From the NCBI RefSeq assembly GCF_000203915.1, contig NC_008390.1, forward strand, positions 3,162,001-3,226,000: a stretch of DNA of 64,000 bases. Reading direction: 5' to 3'. Origin of the DNA: Burkholderia ambifaria AMMD (GTDB taxonomy: Bacteria > Pseudomonadota > Gammaproteobacteria > Burkholderiales > Burkholderiaceae). Below the pieces are notes generated by a model. The model searched no databases and was not told the DNA's origin. It saw only the letters and a program-made list of their open reading frames with translations. Position 1 is the stretch's first letter. Each line of letters starts with the position of its first letter. This document shows, piece by piece, positions 60,974 through 64,000 of this stretch. A program made the translations under genes and the position numbers.

Positions 60974-61306
60974 GCGCCCTCGGGGGACAAAATCCGGCTG
61001 TCAAGACTTGACTTATGCACAATTTAGCGAATCTGGCCCCGGATCGCCGCTCGCGAGCGCCTTGCTATCGCGAAATCCGTATCCCCTTGTTTCTATTGAT
61101 TTTTCTTAAAGGGCGCGGAAGTCGCCGAATGCACCGGAAGGCCGTCCGGCGCGGCTTTGCGCGCGATTCGCCCAACTTTTCAACAAAGTTATCCACATGC
61201 GCTGTGGATAGCTGAAAAATCCCCGCAAAATCCGGAGATTAGCGTCGAAAGCTGCGAATGAACTTTCAGTTATCACAACGTGTCAGAGCGCCCTCGCCGG
61301 CCGGTG
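60974..61306. other. AT-rich intergenic region with DnaA boxes
   Basis: 333 bases with no ORF. It is much more AT-rich than its surroundings (about 61010-61230). It contains TTATGCACA at 61013-61021 (one mismatch to the DnaA box), a perfect TTATCCACA at 61189-61197, and TGTGGATAG at 61203-61211 (one mismatch on the other strand). No DnaA, DnaN or Par gene is near, so it is probably not oriC. Confidence 0.6.
61190..61210. promoter_or_regulatory. Palindromic DnaA-box pair
   Basis: Inverted repeat TATCCACA-N5-TGTGGATA formed by two facing DnaA boxes, the left one a perfect TTATCCACA. It lies about 100 bases past the end of the minus-strand lipoprotein gene (61307) and 216 bases past the comM stop. 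DnaA-mediated titration or regulation is a possibility; function unknown. Confidence 0.6.
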
Positions 61307-61879
61307 TCAGTCCAGTTTGAACGAGCCGAAAAACTGGTCGAGCTGTTCCTGCGCGAGCGGCCCGTCGGCGATCACGACGGCCTGATACGCATGCCGGCCG
61401 CGCGCCACGAGCCGCGCGACGATCGTCTTCTGCGCGTGGTCGCCGCCGCTGGCCGCGCCCGCGACCCGCAGCTCGAGCCCGTTCACCGCACCGCCGGCCG
61501 CGAGCGGCACCGGCACCGAGGCCGTCCGCGGCGCGCCTTCGAGATTGCGCGACAGCCCGGCGCGCAGGAACTCGAGCGCCGCGCGGCGCGTGTCGTCGCG
61601 GTCATCGGGCAGCGTCAGCGTGCCGACCGCGAACACCGCGCCGTCGACGTGCGCGGCCTGCATCCGCATCGGCATCGATGCGCCGCCCACCGCTATCGGG
61701 TGGTCCTCGACGGTCGGCTTCGCCGGCAGGTCGATCGTATAGCCGGCGTCGTTGTGCAGCGTGCGCCAGTCATAGGAGGGCGAGCACGCAGTCAGCGCCG
61801 CGCTCACGCACGCGAGCGCGGCGAAGTGTCGCAGCGGACGAAAAAGGGGGCGCAACGAATCGATGACTTCCTTCGGCAT
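61307..61879 (-). CDS. Lipoprotein of unknown function
   Basis: 190-residue precursor with a basic/hydrophobic signal (SLRPLFRPLRHFAALACVSAALTAC) and lipobox LTAC|S near residue 31, so probably an outer- or inner-membrane lipoprotein. The mature part has alternating strand-like segments (YDWRTLHNDAGYTIDLPAKPTVEDHPIAVGG..., AHVDGAVFAVGTLTLPDD, KTIVARLVARGRHAYQAVVIADGPLAQEQLDQFFGSFKL). No recognised family. ATG 61879 is chosen to give a normal signal peptide. Divergent from the TlpA-like gene. Confidence 0.75.
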   Translation of the reverse strand: MPKEVIDSLRPLFRPLRHFAALACVSAALTACSPSYDWRTLHNDAGYTIDLPAKPTVEDHPIAVGGASMPMRMQAAHVDGAVFAVGTLTLPDDRDDTRRAALEFLRAGLSRNLEGAPRTASVPVPLAAGGAVNGLELRVAGAASGGDHAQKTIVARLVARGRHAYQAVVIADGPLAQEQLDQFFGSFKLD

Positions 61880-62039
61880 GGCAGGGATCGAGCAGGCAAA
61901 ACGCTCATTATCCGCGAAGGCCGACACCGCGGATTAGTGGCCGCCGCCGGTGCGTACCGCGCATTCGCGCTAAAATGAGCGCCGAATTTCGACGTCCTTT
62001 GCATCGATCCGCGTCATCGACCGACTCCGAGAGCACCAG

Positions 62040-62576
62040 ATGAACACCACGCCTCCCGCCCAGCGCCGCACCGGCCCCGCCCGCTATATCGTGGCGGCCG
62101 TCGTCGTCGCGGCCATCGCCGTTGCCGGCTTCTTTGCGTTCAACGGCAAGTCCAGCGTGCCGGACGCGACGTTCACGCTGCTGTCGGGCCAGAAGGTGTC
62201 GACGGCCGGCGACCTGAAGGGCAAGGTCTATCTCGTCAATTTCTGGGCGACGAGCTGCGCGACCTGCATGCAGGAAATGCCGCAGATGGTCGAGACCTAC
62301 AATCGCTTCAAGGGTCAGGGGCTGGAATTCGTCGCGGTCGCGATGAATTACGATCCGCCGATGTACGTCGCGAACTATGCGCAGACGCGCCAGCTGCCGT
62401 TCAAGGTCGCGCTCGACGACGGCAGCGTCGCGAAGCAGTTCGGCAACGTGCAGCTCACGCCGACGACCTTCGTCGTCGACAAGAACGGCAAGATCCTGAA
62501 GCGCTACGTCGGCGCACCGCAGTTCGCGGAACTCGACGCGCTGCTCAAGAAGGCGCTCGACGGCAACGCGGCCTGA
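62040..62576 (+). CDS. TlpA-like membrane-anchored thioredoxin
   Basis: 178-residue protein with an N-terminal anchor (YIVAAVVVAAIAVAGFFAF) and a thioredoxin-like domain. The redox motif is CATC in NFWATSCATCMQEMPQMV (near 78-83), and the cis-Pro is in QLTPTTFVVDKNG near 140. Probably acts in the periplasm reducing cytochrome c or other thiols; the CATC motif is less usual than CPPC of TlpA. ATG 62040 begins MNTTPPAQRR. Partner unknown. Confidence 0.87.
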   Translation: MNTTPPAQRRTGPARYIVAAVVVAAIAVAGFFAFNGKSSVPDATFTLLSGQKVSTAGDLKGKVYLVNFWATSCATCMQEMPQMVETYNRFKGQGLEFVAVAMNYDPPMYVANYAQTRQLPFKVALDDGSVAKQFGNVQLTPTTFVVDKNGKILKRYVGAPQFAELDALLKKALDGNAA

Positions 62577-62628
62577 GCGCCGCCATCTGATTCCCCGCTC
62601 GCAGGGCGCACGCAGCCCTGCTCCGCAC

Positions 62629-62657
62629 AACGGACCGCACTGCGGTCCGTTCGTTTT

Positions 62658-62658
<1 letters not shown>
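62629..62658. terminator. Bidirectional terminator between TlpA-like gene and regulator
   Basis: AACGGACCGC/GCGGTCCGTT stem with a 3-base loop followed by TTCGTTTTT, between the convergent genes. Confidence 0.9.

Positions 62659-64000
<1,342 letters not shown>

Noticed and set aside
60974..61306. Possible chromosomal replication origin
   Set aside because: DnaA boxes and AT-richness are present, but no dnaA, dnaN, parAB, rpmH or gidA gene is in the window and there are only about three boxes.

Overview
The window looks like part of the main chromosome of a Burkholderia-type betaproteobacterium, most likely from the Burkholderia cepacia group. It is very GC-rich with strong third-codon GC bias, and it carries ftsY, rpoH, cydPABX, the cta cytochrome oxidase cluster, an imuA-imuB-dnaE2 cassette, the gshA-gshB-EIIA-ptsH-ptsI run and glnK-amtB. 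Species assignment is inference from gene content and protein style. No rRNA, tRNA, insertion sequence, phage gene or CRISPR array was seen, so this is mostly core chromosome.

Layout. 1-7.6 kb: ftsY, maiA, ybiB-like, leuA behind a leader peptide, an NTF2-like protein, pagL-like and rpoH (with a perfect CIRCE operator). 7.9-11.1 kb: the cytochrome bd operon cydP-cydA-cydB-cydX with a near-consensus FNR/Anr box. 11.7-22 kb: an N-acetylglucosamine module, with a secreted GH20 hexosaminidase facing a minus-strand nagR-nagA-SIS deaminase-PTS(EIIA-HPr-EI)-nagE operon and GntR-type palindromic operators. 22-28 kb: the SOS mutagenesis cassette imuA-imuB-dnaE2 with a LexA box, then a small four-cysteine exported protein. 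28-31.3 kb: metQ-like binding protein, a chemotaxis receptor and a YciI-like protein. 31.4-41.3 kb: aa3-type cytochrome c oxidase structural and assembly genes (ctaC, ctaD, small assembly protein, ctaG, DUF2970, ctaE; SURF1, Sco-like, ctaA, ctaB, Sco). 41.3-51 kb: housekeeping genes (DUF2244, bioC-like, comF, trmL, macrodomain, gpsA, secB, grxC, rhodanese, gpmA, ctpA, moeB/thiF). 51-58.5 kb: general PTS (ptsI, ptsH, EIIA-Man), glutathione synthesis (gshB, gshA), amtB-glnK with a sigma-54 promoter. 58.8-64 kb: ubiK, comM, a lipoprotein, a TlpA-like thioredoxin and a sigma-54 response regulator that runs off the right edge.

The most interesting signals are regulatory. A 24-codon leader peptide upstream of leuA carries four rare CTA leucine codons in its last nine sense codons and folds into a hairpin holding its own stop codon. 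rpoH has a perfect CIRCE plus a candidate sigma-E promoter. Palindromic nag operators lie upstream of nagR, with related half-sites upstream of the hexosaminidase. A palindromic DnaA-box pair sits in a non-origin intergenic region. Among proteins, nagE has a second EIIB domain lacking its phosphocysteine, and cytochrome oxidase subunit II is fused to cytochrome c and OmpA-like domains.
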